Source: an uncultured Bacteroidales bacterium (lineage in GTDB: Bacteria; Bacteroidota; Bacteroidia; Bacteroidales; Paludibacteraceae). Taken from it: a stretch of DNA of 64,000 nt. The notes beneath the pieces were generated by a model. The model had not been told where the DNA came from and did no database searches. It saw only the letters and a program-made list of their open reading frames with translations. Where the stretch lies: positions 332,708 through 396,707 of the forward strand of contig CAKVEC010000001.1 in NCBI GenBank assembly GCA_934728255.1. Direction: 5' to 3'. Shown one piece after another: positions 7,864 through 15,762 of this stretch (position 1 is its first letter; each line of letters begins with the position of its first letter). The position numbers were made by a program, and so were the translations under genes.

Positions 7864-9900
7864 TTATGCATCAATGTTTGCGTAAGTGGCATTCTCCTCG
7901 ATAAACTCGCGGCGCGGAGCCACATCATCGCCCATCAGCATCGCAATAGTATGGTCGGCTTCGGCAGCGTTCTCTATGGTTACTTTCTTCAGCAAACGAC
8001 GCTCCGGATCCATAGTCGTTTCCCAAAGTTGTTCGTCCGACATCTCACCTAAACCTTTGTAGCGCTGTGTCTTAATCTGTTTTTCGTCGCCGTTTCCGTA
8101 TTTTTTTATGAAATCGAAACGCTGTTGGTCTGTCCAACAGTACTCTCTATAATTGCCTTTCGAGCACATATATAGTGGTGCCATCGCAATGTAAAGGTGT
8201 CCTTGTTCTATCACCTCTTTCATATGGCGGAAGAATAGTGTCATAATCAGCGTGGCAATGTGCGCACCATCGACATCGGCATCCGCCATAATAATCACTT
8301 TATGGTAACGTATCTTGCTCAGGTTCAATGCTTTCGGGTCGTCTTCCGTACCGAAAGTGATACCCAGAGCGGTAAAGATGTTGCGTACTTCCTCGCTCTC
8401 GAATACCTTGTGTTCCATTGCTTTTTCTACATTCAAGATCTTACCGCGCAATGGCAGAATGGCTTGGCATTTTCTGTCGCGCCCTTTTTTGGCGGTACCG
8501 CCTGCCGAGTCTCCCTCCACAAGGAACAACTCGCATTCTGCAGGGTCTTTGCTGGCGCAATCGGCTAATTTTCCCGGCAGTCCACCACCGCTCAATGGCG
8601 ATTTGCGCAGCACGCTTTGGCGGGCGTTGCGGGCGGCGATACGCGCTTGTGCGGCAAGGATCACCTTTTCTACAATCTTCTTTGCATCATCGGGGTGTTC
8701 CTCCAGGTAGTTCGTCAGAGCCTCTGCTACAGCAGTCGAAACCATACCGGCTACTTCCGAGTTTCCGAGTTTGGTCTTGGTCTGTCCCTCGAACTGCGGT
8801 TCCGCCACTTTTACGGAGATAACCGCTGTCAAGCCCTCGCGGAAATCGTTCGGGTCAATCGTCGAGTTGCCGTCTTTGTCTTTCAGTTTGGCTTTCTCGA
8901 GCAGTTTGCTCTCCTCGGCATATTTCTTCATCACACGCGTCAGAGCCGCACGGAAACCGGCTACGTGCGTACCGCCCTCTATCGTGTTGATATTGTTTAC
9001 GTATGAGTGGATATTCTCGTTGAAATCCGTGTTGTAAATCATCGCAACCTCCACCGGAGTACCATATTTGTCGGTATTCAGGTGAATCACATCCGAAATC
9101 AATGGGGTGCGGGTGCTGTCTATATAGCGTACAAATTCGCTCAACCCTTTCTCCGAGTAGAATATCTCACCTTTGTAGCGTTTGCCGTCTGTGGCAAGCA
9201 CGCCTTGCGGTGCCACAGCCTCGCCCTCCGTATTGGTCGTGTGGGCATCTGTGATCTCGTGGCGTTTGTCCGTCAGCGTGATTTTTACACCCGCATTCAG
9301 GTATGCCAACTCGCGCATACGGTTGGCGAGGATGTCGTACTGATAAACTGTCTCGGTGAAGATACTTCCGTCCGGCCAGAATTGTACACACGTACCTGTT
9401 CCGCGCTCCTCTGTGTTGTAGGTGCCTATCTCCTGTACTGCGCATAGCGGCTTGCCTTTGGCATACTCTTGCATATAGATTTTGCCATCGCGGAACACCT
9501 CCACATGCAGTTTGGTCGAGAGGGCATTCACGCAACTTACACCCACACCGTGCAAACCTCCGGAAACTTTATAACTGTTTTTGTTGAATTTACCGCCGGC
9601 GTGCAGCACGGTCATTACCACCTCCAAAGCACTCTTGTGCTCTTTGGGGTGCATATCCACCGGGATACCACGACCGTTATCTTGTACCGTAATCGAGTTG
9701 TCTTCGTTGATAGTAACCTCAATATGATTGCAGAAGCCCGCCAGAGCCTCGTCTATCGAGTTGTCTACCACTTCATATACCAAGTGGTGCAGACCTTTCT
9801 GCGAAATGTCACCGATATACATCGCAGGGCGTTTGCGCACTGCTTCCAACCCTTCAAGCACCTGAATGCTTGATCCATCATACTTTTCTTGTTCTTCCAT
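7864..9900 (-). CDS. gyrB: DNA gyrase subunit B
   Basis: 678 residues. GHKL ATPase domain at the N-terminus (EVVDNSIDEA, DNGRGIPV, GGLHGVG), transducer, then TOPRIM (VEGDSAGG about residue 440, DADVDGAH about 520) and the C-terminal LYIAMAPLY and QRYKGLGEM segments. It supplies the ATPase and TOPRIM metal site of gyrase, which introduces negative supercoils. The closely related ParE is the main alternative; length and the C-terminus favour GyrB. Long, AT-rich leader with a canonical promoter upstream. Confidence 0.92.
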   Translation of the reverse strand: MEEQEKYDGSSIQVLEGLEAVRKRPAMYIGDISQKGLHHLVYEVVDNSIDEALAGFCNHIEVTINEDNSITVQDNGRGIPVDMHPKEHKSALEVVMTVLHAGGKFNKNSYKVSGGLHGVGVSCVNALSTKLHVEVFRDGKIYMQEYAKGKPLCAVQEIGTYNTEERGTGTCVQFWPDGSIFTETVYQYDILANRMRELAYLNAGVKITLTDKRHEITDAHTTNTEGEAVAPQGVLATDGKRYKGEIFYSEKGLSEFVRYIDSTRTPLISDVIHLNTDKYGTPVEVAMIYNTDFNENIHSYVNNINTIEGGTHVAGFRAALTRVMKKYAEESKLLEKAKLKDKDGNSTIDPNDFREGLTAVISVKVAEPQFEGQTKTKLGNSEVAGMVSTAVAEALTNYLEEHPDDAKKIVEKVILAAQARIAARNARQSVLRKSPLSGGGLPGKLADCASKDPAECELFLVEGDSAGGTAKKGRDRKCQAILPLRGKILNVEKAMEHKVFESEEVRNIFTALGITFGTEDDPKALNLSKIRYHKVIIMADADVDGAHIATLIMTLFFRHMKEVIEQGHLYIAMAPLYMCSKGNYREYCWTDQQRFDFIKKYGNGDEKQIKTQRYKGLGEMSDEQLWETTMDPERRLLKKVTIENAAEADHTIAMLMGDDVAPRREFIEENATYANIDA

Positions 9901-10062
9901 TGTATTTAATATACTGATTTTCTATTGTTTATAAAACCATATATTGCCTTCCTGCAATTAATGGCTAATTATATTATATGTCCTATTGTAGTTTAATTAA
10001 CGTCTAATTACACCATAATTAACGTTTTTATTTACCCATAATGTAGAAGCAAAAAATCTTTG

Positions 10063-10093
10063 CAAAGGTACAAAAAAAAACGAACATACACAA
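10063..10093 (-). promoter_or_regulatory. gyrB promoter, TTG-N20-TACCTTTG
   Basis: On the minus strand TTG (10093-10091) is followed after exactly 20 bases by TACCTTTG (10070-10063), matching the Bacteroidota -33/-7 consensus. Predicted start of transcription near 10056. Confidence 0.65.
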
Positions 10094-10306
10094 TAGGGTA
10101 TGCCGTTTTTCTTGAGAAAAGCCCTTAAATCGCACAAAAATGCCCGAAAAATCAATTTCCTGTTTTTACTTACACCAAACCGCTATACTAACAAACTCTC
10201 TACGGACTTATTTTTCAATCGTGCCTATTGGTCTAATTAGTCCCATTTACCCTATTGACCCCATTGGACAAATTACGGCAACGACAGCATAGGATAGGCT
10301 GTTGTT

Positions 10307-10334
10307 ACGCCCAATTTACAAATTTACAAATTGT
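10307..10334. repeat. 10-bp tandem repeat (TTTACAAATT family)
   Basis: Two to three units directly after the stop codon of the exonuclease gene. Confidence 0.6.
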
Positions 10335-10856
10335 TCACAGTATCGCCATAGCAATCCGTGCACAGGCTTCCGCATCCGCCAAGGCGTGGTGGTGTTGCTT
10401 GAGGTCATACCCGCAGGCGGCAGCCACCGTCTGCAACTGATGGTTGGGCAGGCGCTTGCCGAAGTGTTGTCGCGAAGCGCAGAGTGTGTCCATAAACAAA
10501 TACTCAGGGTATTTAATCTCGTAGGTGGCGAAAACCGCCCGCAGGCACCCCTCGTCGAAACAGGCATTGTGCGCCACAAAAGGTATCGCATCAAGCGGCA
10601 TATCGGGAAAGTCCGTGTGTATTTTTTTCTCCACCTGCTCCCATACTTCGGGAAAGTCGGGTGCATCGTCTGTATCGTCATACCCCAATCCGTGTACTTC
10701 CTGGCAAAACGGTGCATAGTAGTTGGGTGCAGGGTGAATGAGCGAGTAGAACGAGTCTGCTATTTCCCCGTTGCGCACCACTACCACGCCTACGCTGCAC
10801 ACGCTGGATCTGCGCCCGTTGGCGGTTTCAAAATCGATTGCTACAAAATTATCCAT
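10335..10856 (-). CDS. DnaQ-like 3'-5' exonuclease (DEDDh)
   Basis: 173 residues. The exonuclease motifs are complete: FVAIDFETA (Exo I), HNACFDEGCL (Exo II) and HHALADAEACA (Exo III with the DEDDh histidine). It is a stand-alone exonuclease domain like the epsilon subunit of DNA polymerase III or RNase T-type proteins; whether it serves replication or RNA processing cannot be told. Its first codons overlap the end of the WYL regulator gene by 8 bp, so both are on one mRNA. Confidence 0.87.
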   Translation of the reverse strand: MDNFVAIDFETANGRRSSVCSVGVVVVRNGEIADSFYSLIHPAPNYYAPFCQEVHGLGYDDTDDAPDFPEVWEQVEKKIHTDFPDMPLDAIPFVAHNACFDEGCLRAVFATYEIKYPEYLFMDTLCASRQHFGKRLPNHQLQTVAAACGYDLKQHHHALADAEACARIAMAIL

Positions 10857-11775
10857 TTTCTTGTCTGTTGTATGTTTCGTTCATTGTTTGGGCTTCTTGT
10901 TTCATCTCTTTGCGCAGCCACTCTGGCGACAGCACTTCGAGTGCCCCACCGTATGACAGCAACTCCTTGATAAACTCGTATGTGGGTACGATAAAATACT
11001 GAAACACAGAGTAATCGTCGTTCCGTTCTGTCTCTTCTTGTGATGTGTGGAGCGGTAGCGACCGCAGATAGTTGGCCTGGTATGCATCCACCGATATGCG
11101 CACCATTTCGGGCTTGCGCTTGTCCACTGTAACCCCGTATCCGTTGGCAAAGAACGCCTCAGCATCGAATTTTTCGGGCAATACGAAAGGTATGGCTGTC
11201 CGCTCTGTATCAATTACCCTGTCTAAACCGTACAGGCGCAATTCCTTGCCTTTCTCCGAGGTTCCTAATACATACCATCGTTGTCGGAACACCCGCACGC
11301 AGTAGGGAGCCAGCACAAAGGTGGATGGTTCTGCACTATGAAAACTCTTATACGTGATACGTATTCTCACCCCGTCACGCATTGCTTCTATGATTGGTGT
11401 CAGGTGTTGCTGCCCGGACGGAATATCCTCCAACAGAATCCGTTTCCTCAGTTCGCAACTATCGCCTATTAGGTTCTCTACGGCAAACGTACCGATAAGC
11501 CACCTGCGCAACTCGTCCCGCTGAATATCATCGCTGTTTTCGATGTAATACCCCCGCGATTTGTTGTAGCGGATATCTATCTGAAACATTTCCTGTATCG
11601 CATCTTTGTACCTGTGAAAGGTGCGTTCGGGTATATTGCTCTCGTGGTCGTAATTGAGCGATGCGCGGCTCCAACGGCGGTCTATTTCCTCCTTCGTTAT
11701 ATACCCCGCCGAGTAAATCAAGTCTATCAGCCATATGTATCGGTTGAATAGCACGGATGAATTTTGTTTTGACAT
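10849..11775 (-). CDS. WYL-domain transcriptional regulator
   Basis: 308 residues from the ATG giving MSKQNSSVLFNRY; the frame is open for 23 more codons but they lie at or before the predicted promoter leader. N-terminal winged-helix (about 15-85, IPERTFHRYKDAI), then the WYL domain (about 130-300, with ITYKSF, APYCVRVFRQRWYVLG and LYGLDRV). WYL proteins bind nucleic-acid-derived ligands and control DNA repair or defence genes. The overlap with the exonuclease gene suggests functional coupling; the AAA+ gene follows upstream on the same strand but has its own promoter. Confidence 0.88.
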   Translation of the reverse strand: MSKQNSSVLFNRYIWLIDLIYSAGYITKEEIDRRWSRASLNYDHESNIPERTFHRYKDAIQEMFQIDIRYNKSRGYYIENSDDIQRDELRRWLIGTFAVENLIGDSCELRKRILLEDIPSGQQHLTPIIEAMRDGVRIRITYKSFHSAEPSTFVLAPYCVRVFRQRWYVLGTSEKGKELRLYGLDRVIDTERTAIPFVLPEKFDAEAFFANGYGVTVDKRKPEMVRISVDAYQANYLRSLPLHTSQEETERNDDYSVFQYFIVPTYEFIKELLSYGGALEVLSPEWLRKEMKQEAQTMNETYNRQENG

Positions 11776-11841
11776 AATGAATGGCTTAATTATATAGCAA
11801 ATTATATGTTCCCAAAAATGATAATTAATGTTTCTCCCTTG

Positions 11842-11872
11842 CAAAGGTACGCTTTTTTCGCCACCCCCGCAA
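11842..11872 (-). promoter_or_regulatory. Promoter of the WYL-exonuclease operon
   Basis: Minus strand: TTG (11872-11870), 20 bases, TACCTTTG (11849-11842). Leader of about 60 nt to the ATG at 11775. Confidence 0.6.
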
Positions 11873-11881
11873 TACCCGTTG

Positions 11882-13516
11882 TCAGAAACCTATTTTTTGT
11901 GTCTGTTTGCGGTAGAGCAGTTCGTGGTCGCACGCCTCGCGAATGGCGGTAAGATCAGTGTTGTCTTGATCATTCAGTATGCTGTTTACCAACTGCTTGC
12001 GTGCGATATTCTCTATCTGCCCGCCCGAAAAAGCATATCTCTCCGCGAGCGTCAATGCTTCGCTGTCGGTTAGGGTGGGGAGCATCGCCTGCCAGATGTG
12101 CCGGCTTTCTTTCGGCGTAGGTTTCGGAAACTCAATCTTATATAGGAAACGTCGTTCAAACGCTGCATCCAGGTTGTTGGTCAGGTTGGTGGTCGCAATC
12201 ATAATGCCGTCTAATGTCTCCATCTCCTGCAAGATGATATTCTGCATCGCATTCTCCATCTTGTCCACGCTGTCGGTCGCACCCTCGTTGCGCTTGTTCA
12301 GTACGGCATCCGCTTCGTTGAAAAGCAGAATCGGCGCAACGGATGATTTCTTGCAGTACTCACGATAGCGGTCAAACACCCCCTTGATGTTCTTCTCTGT
12401 GTCGCCCACCCATTTGCTGCGCAAGGTGGGGATATCCACTTGCATAATGTCCCGCCCGGTCTCGCGTGCCAACTGCAGCACGGTCTCGGTCTTGCCCGTA
12501 CCCGGAGTGCCGTAGAAGATACATGCAAAACCCTTGCGCATACCGTTTTTCTCCAATCGTTCCTGTATGCGACCGAACCGCTCCGGTTGCAATAGTGTCC
12601 GCAGATTGTCCATCTGTTTCTGTACATCCGTGCAGAAATACAACTGCTTGCGGGTTATCTTGTCGCTTTCCAATAGTCCGGTCTTGACAGTTGTCGGCTG
12701 CGGAAGGTTCAGTTCGCTGAGCAGTTCTTTTTTGGCTTTGTCTGTCAGTTTCCAAAAACTAGGGTTGGCACGTCCGTCATCGTTGATGTACTCAATCCAC
12801 CCCTCCTGTATAAACTCATGGCTTCCGCGTAGGATGCTTTGTGCCACGTGTCTTGCAGATCGTTCGCACTCGTAGATATCCTCTATATCGTGTTCACCGA
12901 TCATATCGTCCGAATTTTGTACAAACAAATCCATTGTAATCAGCAGCAATAGCAACCCCTCTATGTTGTTGTCAATCTGGCGTAGTTGCTGTACTACCTT
13001 CAGGTGATGGTTTCCTTCCAATAGTTCTCCCAGAATGTGTATCATTCGTTCATACGTGATGTCGTCCTCATTTTTATCGTACAATGTCTGACTCAGCATT
13101 TCAAACCATTGCGCCGCATCCAAGTCTTTGTAATTGCGCTTTTCGGGTTTCTTGTTTTGCTCTACTGCTTCAATCAACATGTCGGCAATATCGTATGTAT
13201 TGCTTCCTTTCGGGCGCAGAAACTCTTTGTTTGCCAGCGATTTGAGCAATTTGGTATAGTGTAGCATCTGTATCGGTTGGCAGTTGTAGTATTTGCATAG
13301 ATCGCTCATATCTATGCGGTAGAACCCGCCCTGGTTGAATAGTCCGACGACAAGCATTGCCTCCTCGTGGGTAATATCCAAATGTTTGGCCAATTGCCGC
13401 AGGGTGGGAAGTGCCACTTTTATCTTCTCTTCTTTCATTTCGCACCCTTTCAACTCTTCTCCTGCCGCTTGAATAAGTTCAAGCATACTCATCGATTTGA
13501 TACTCTTCTTTTTCAT
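11882..13516 (-). CDS. AAA+ ATPase with winged-helix-like N-terminal region
   Basis: 544 residues. Residues 1-290 are helical and contain two predicted winged-helix segments; residues ~295-544 are a classic AAA domain: GTPGTGKTETVL (Walker A), LLFNEADAV (Walker B), ATTNLTNNLDAAFERRF (sensor 1 and arginine finger) and a C-terminal lid. In Walker B the first acidic residue is Asn (FNEAD rather than FDEAD), seen in some bacterial Cdc48-like ATPases, so not necessarily inactive. No protease or nuclease domain attached; an unfoldase or remodelling role is inferred. Its promoter carries the TGCC-N7-GGCA palindrome shared with two other genes here. Confidence 0.8.
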   Translation of the reverse strand: MKKKSIKSMSMLELIQAAGEELKGCEMKEEKIKVALPTLRQLAKHLDITHEEAMLVVGLFNQGGFYRIDMSDLCKYYNCQPIQMLHYTKLLKSLANKEFLRPKGSNTYDIADMLIEAVEQNKKPEKRNYKDLDAAQWFEMLSQTLYDKNEDDITYERMIHILGELLEGNHHLKVVQQLRQIDNNIEGLLLLLITMDLFVQNSDDMIGEHDIEDIYECERSARHVAQSILRGSHEFIQEGWIEYINDDGRANPSFWKLTDKAKKELLSELNLPQPTTVKTGLLESDKITRKQLYFCTDVQKQMDNLRTLLQPERFGRIQERLEKNGMRKGFACIFYGTPGTGKTETVLQLARETGRDIMQVDIPTLRSKWVGDTEKNIKGVFDRYREYCKKSSVAPILLFNEADAVLNKRNEGATDSVDKMENAMQNIILQEMETLDGIMIATTNLTNNLDAAFERRFLYKIEFPKPTPKESRHIWQAMLPTLTDSEALTLAERYAFSGGQIENIARKQLVNSILNDQDNTDLTAIREACDHELLYRKQTQKIGF

Positions 13517-13611
13517 AATTCTATTAATGGTTAATTTGTGGTAATTATATGTTCTTTCCCGGACAGAATTAACGTCTAATTATACGCTAATTAACGTTCT
13601 TCCTTTCAATC

Positions 13612-13651
13612 ACGCTGCAAAATTACACTCTTATTGTGCCAAATAACGGCA
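13612..13651 (-). promoter_or_regulatory. Promoter of AAA+ gene with TGCC-N7-GGCA operator
   Basis: Minus strand: palindrome TGCC-N7-GGCA (13651-13637), then TAATTTTGCAGCG with the -7 box at 13625-13618. Spacing and several flanking bases are identical to 47462-47501 and 62325-62364. Confidence 0.6.
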
Positions 13652-13676
13652 GTCTTACGGAGGAAAAGCACTTTTC

Positions 13677-13708
13677 TTTGCATTTTTCATATTTTTGCCG
13701 TACCTTTG
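13677..13708 (+). promoter_or_regulatory. Promoter of the C_GCAxxG_C_C gene
   Basis: TTTG (13677-13680), 20 bases, TACCTTTG (13701-13708); the ATG follows at 13729, giving a leader of only about 15 nt. Confidence 0.7.
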
Positions 13709-13728
13709 TACGCTAAAATTATGCACAA

Positions 13729-14214
13729 ATGAAAATATCGGAACAAGAAATAGAAACGCGCGTTGCTCGTGCACAAGCGTTGTTTGAGCAGGGCTTCAAC
13801 TGCTCGCAGTCCGTCTTTGCTGCGTGTGCAGACCTATATGGCATTGCTGATGAGTCGCTTGCCCTGCGCCTGTCCGCCTCTTTTGGCGGAGGTATGGGGC
13901 GTATGCGGATGACCTGCGGTGCCGCCTGTGGAATGTTTCTTTTGGCTGGGCTGCAGAACGGTAGTGCCACGCCTGGTGACAAAGAGGGAAAAATGCAAAA
14001 CTATGCCCTCGTGCAGAACCTTGCGGCGCAGTTCAAAGCCGCAAATGGCAGTCTCGTCTGTGCCGAACTGCTCGGTATCGCTCCCCGTCCGCAAGACCCG
14101 ATGCCCGCAGAGCGTACTGCCGAATACTACCACAAACGCCCATGCGTGGAATTGGTAAAGCAGGCTGTGCGTATTGCGCTCGCTACAATGGACACTACCG
14201 AAGCAACTATATAG
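13729..14214 (+). CDS. C_GCAxxG_C_C family protein
   Basis: 161 residues. The invariant spaced cysteines of this redox/metal-binding family are visible: FNCSQSV, CGAACGMFLLAG (the GCAxxG element, here GAACGM/AACGMF), VCAELLG and RPCVELV. The family (TIGR01909) is of unknown biochemical function and is often encoded near redox and flavin proteins. It stands alone with its own promoter, divergent from the AAA+ gene. Confidence 0.82.
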   Translation: MKISEQEIETRVARAQALFEQGFNCSQSVFAACADLYGIADESLALRLSASFGGGMGRMRMTCGAACGMFLLAGLQNGSATPGDKEGKMQNYALVQNLAAQFKAANGSLVCAELLGIAPRPQDPMPAERTAEYYHKRPCVELVKQAVRIALATMDTTEATI

Positions 14215-14225
14215 CAGGTGTATGT

Positions 14226-14269
14226 GATTATCGGGTGATTAACGGGTGATTATGGGGTGATTAACGGGT
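14226..14269. repeat. 11-bp tandem repeat GATTAACGGGT
   Basis: Four units: GATTATCGGGT, GATTAACGGGT, GATTATGGGGT, GATTAACGGGT. The same unit forms an array at 57853-57905. Confidence 0.8.
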
Positions 14270-14373
14270 TGTTCCCGAGAGGATACCGTGTGGATACCGA
14301 GTGAATATGCCGCCGTAGGCGATAAGATTTTTGGCAATTTATGGATGTAAAGTTAAAGATTTATGGAGATTTC

Positions 14374-14434
14374 TTGCCGCCTTGTGGCAAAGGAGGTTTT
14401 ATAAATGCGCGCCATACCATCATTAGAAAGGTGA
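14374..14434 (+). promoter_or_regulatory. Candidate leader peptide and SD-masking hairpin ahead of the MFS gene
   Basis: A rare strong Shine-Dalgarno sequence AAAGGAGG (14389-14396) precedes a nine-codon ORF (14405-14434, MRAIPSLER) that stops 7 bases before the MFS ATG. Upstream bases CCGCCTT (14377-14383) can pair with AAGGAGG and hide the SD. This is the layout of attenuation-type leaders of exporters; it is inferred from sequence only. Confidence 0.4.
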
Positions 14435-14441
14435 TACAATT

Positions 14442-15635
14442 ATGGATACAACAGAACCCAAAGAAAAACTATGGAATAGCAACTACATCAAGGTCTGGAC
14501 GGGCAATTTCTTGATGTATTTTGCTTTTATGCTCCTTACGCCGTTGCTGCCGCTTTATCTGACCGACACCTATGGCGCGGATAAGCAGGTCATCGGTTTG
14601 GTGCTGTCGGGCTATGCCGTGGCGGCATTGCTTATTCGTCCGTTTAGCGGTTTCTTCGTGGATAGTTTTCCGCGCAAGATGATGCTGCTCATCTTCTATT
14701 TTCTTACCGCTGCTTTCTTCGGGGGCTACCTGATAGCAGGCAGTCTCACGGCTTTTGCCATGTTCCGTATGCTCCATGGTGCGCCATTCGGTGCTACGGG
14801 CGTCTCGCTCTCCACGGTGGCTATTGATGTGCTCCCGCCGTCCCGCCGTGCGGAAGGTATTGGCTATTACGGGCTTAGCAACAATATCGCTACCGCTATC
14901 AGTCCGGGTATAGCGATGTTCCTGTTCGGGCGGTTCCATAGTTATGAAATGCTTTTCTGGATTGCCCTCGGCTGTTCCGTCTTGGGTATCATCGTGGTAA
15001 GCACTATCCACGTACGTGATCGTATTTTGGAGATTGACAAGCAGCCTGTCTCGTTGGACCGTTTCCTGATGCTCAAAGGCTGGGCACCGTTCCTCGTGGT
15101 CTTTACGTTGGCTTTCGCCTATAGTGTGGTTACTACCTATGTCGCTATCTATGGTCGCGAGACTATGGGCATCACAAGCGGTACGGGTATGTTCTTTACA
15201 CTCTTTGCCATTGGCTTGATCATCTCGCGTCTTACGGGCAGCCGTTCTCTGCGCAAGGGGCAGATACTGCGCAATGCCTCGCTCGGTATAGTGGTGTCTA
15301 TTAGCGGTTTTGTTATTTTTGCTGCTGTGCCGAATGTGGTGGGCTATTACCTCGCGCCGTTCATTATCGGCTTGGGTAACGGGCACTTGTGGCCGGCTTT
15401 CCAGATGATTTTTATCAATATGGCACCCCATAGCCAGCGCGGTACTGCCAACTCCACGCTGCTCACTTCGTGGGACTTGGGTATGGGTGTCGGTATGTTG
15501 ATCGGTGGTATGGTGGCGGAGCATTGGGGCTATAGTGCCGCTTTTTGGAGCGGTGTCGCTTTCTACGCCCTCGGTGTCCTTTTCTATTTCACCTACGTCC
15601 GCAACTACTACACCCGCCACAAACTCCACGACTAA
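14442..15635 (+). CDS. MFS transporter, drug-efflux type
   Basis: 397 residues with twelve predicted membrane helices. The signature between helices 2 and 3 reads GFFVDSFPRKMM (variant of the MFS GxxxDRxGRR motif), and helix 5 has the antiporter-like PGIAMFLFG segment. Substrate unknown; the closest general type is multidrug or metabolite exporters of the inner membrane. It follows the C_GCAxxG_C_C gene after 227 bases of repeats and a possible leader peptide. lpdA lies downstream after a 10-bp repeat array. Confidence 0.85.
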   Translation: MDTTEPKEKLWNSNYIKVWTGNFLMYFAFMLLTPLLPLYLTDTYGADKQVIGLVLSGYAVAALLIRPFSGFFVDSFPRKMMLLIFYFLTAAFFGGYLIAGSLTAFAMFRMLHGAPFGATGVSLSTVAIDVLPPSRRAEGIGYYGLSNNIATAISPGIAMFLFGRFHSYEMLFWIALGCSVLGIIVVSTIHVRDRILEIDKQPVSLDRFLMLKGWAPFLVVFTLAFAYSVVTTYVAIYGRETMGITSGTGMFFTLFAIGLIISRLTGSRSLRKGQILRNASLGIVVSISGFVIFAAVPNVVGYYLAPFIIGLGNGHLWPAFQMIFINMAPHSQRGTANSTLLTSWDLGMGVGMLIGGMVAEHWGYSAAFWSGVAFYALGVLFYFTYVRNYYTRHKLHD

Positions 15636-15663
15636 AGCAATGAAAACATTAATGATAAACGGA

Positions 15664-15720
15664 GAACTTTTAATGGAACTTTAATGGACTTTAATGGACT
15701 TTAATGGAGAAACTTAATGG
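15664..15720. repeat. 10-bp tandem repeat ACTTTAATGG
   Basis: Four to five units between the MFS and lpdA genes. A weaker form (TTTTAATGG) is at 32590-32625. Confidence 0.7.
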
Positions 15721-15762
15721 AGAAATAATCGATATTTAATGGAAACAACAAAATCAGATACT

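Larger units (their letters stand above)
9901..10334. other. Intergenic region: gyrB leader, promoter and repeats
   Basis: 434 bases without a gene. From left to right (minus-strand sense) it holds the ~155-nt gyrB leader with TAATTAGACGTTAATT-type repeats (9960-10030), the gyrB promoter (10063-10093), then about 210 bases with loose CCCATTTACCCTATTGACC-type repetition and no supported gene, and a 10-bp repeat (10307-10334) at the end of the exonuclease gene. Confidence 0.5.

Noticed and set aside
13637..13660. Sigma-54 promoter (TGGCAC present upstream of the AAA+ gene)
   Set aside because: The required GC at the -12 element and 10-base spacing are missing, and the other two promoters of the set do not fit either.
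15739..15762. lpdA start at 15739
   Set aside because: Possible, but the FAD-binding motif follows directly after the second ATG as in the family; kept as an alternative only.
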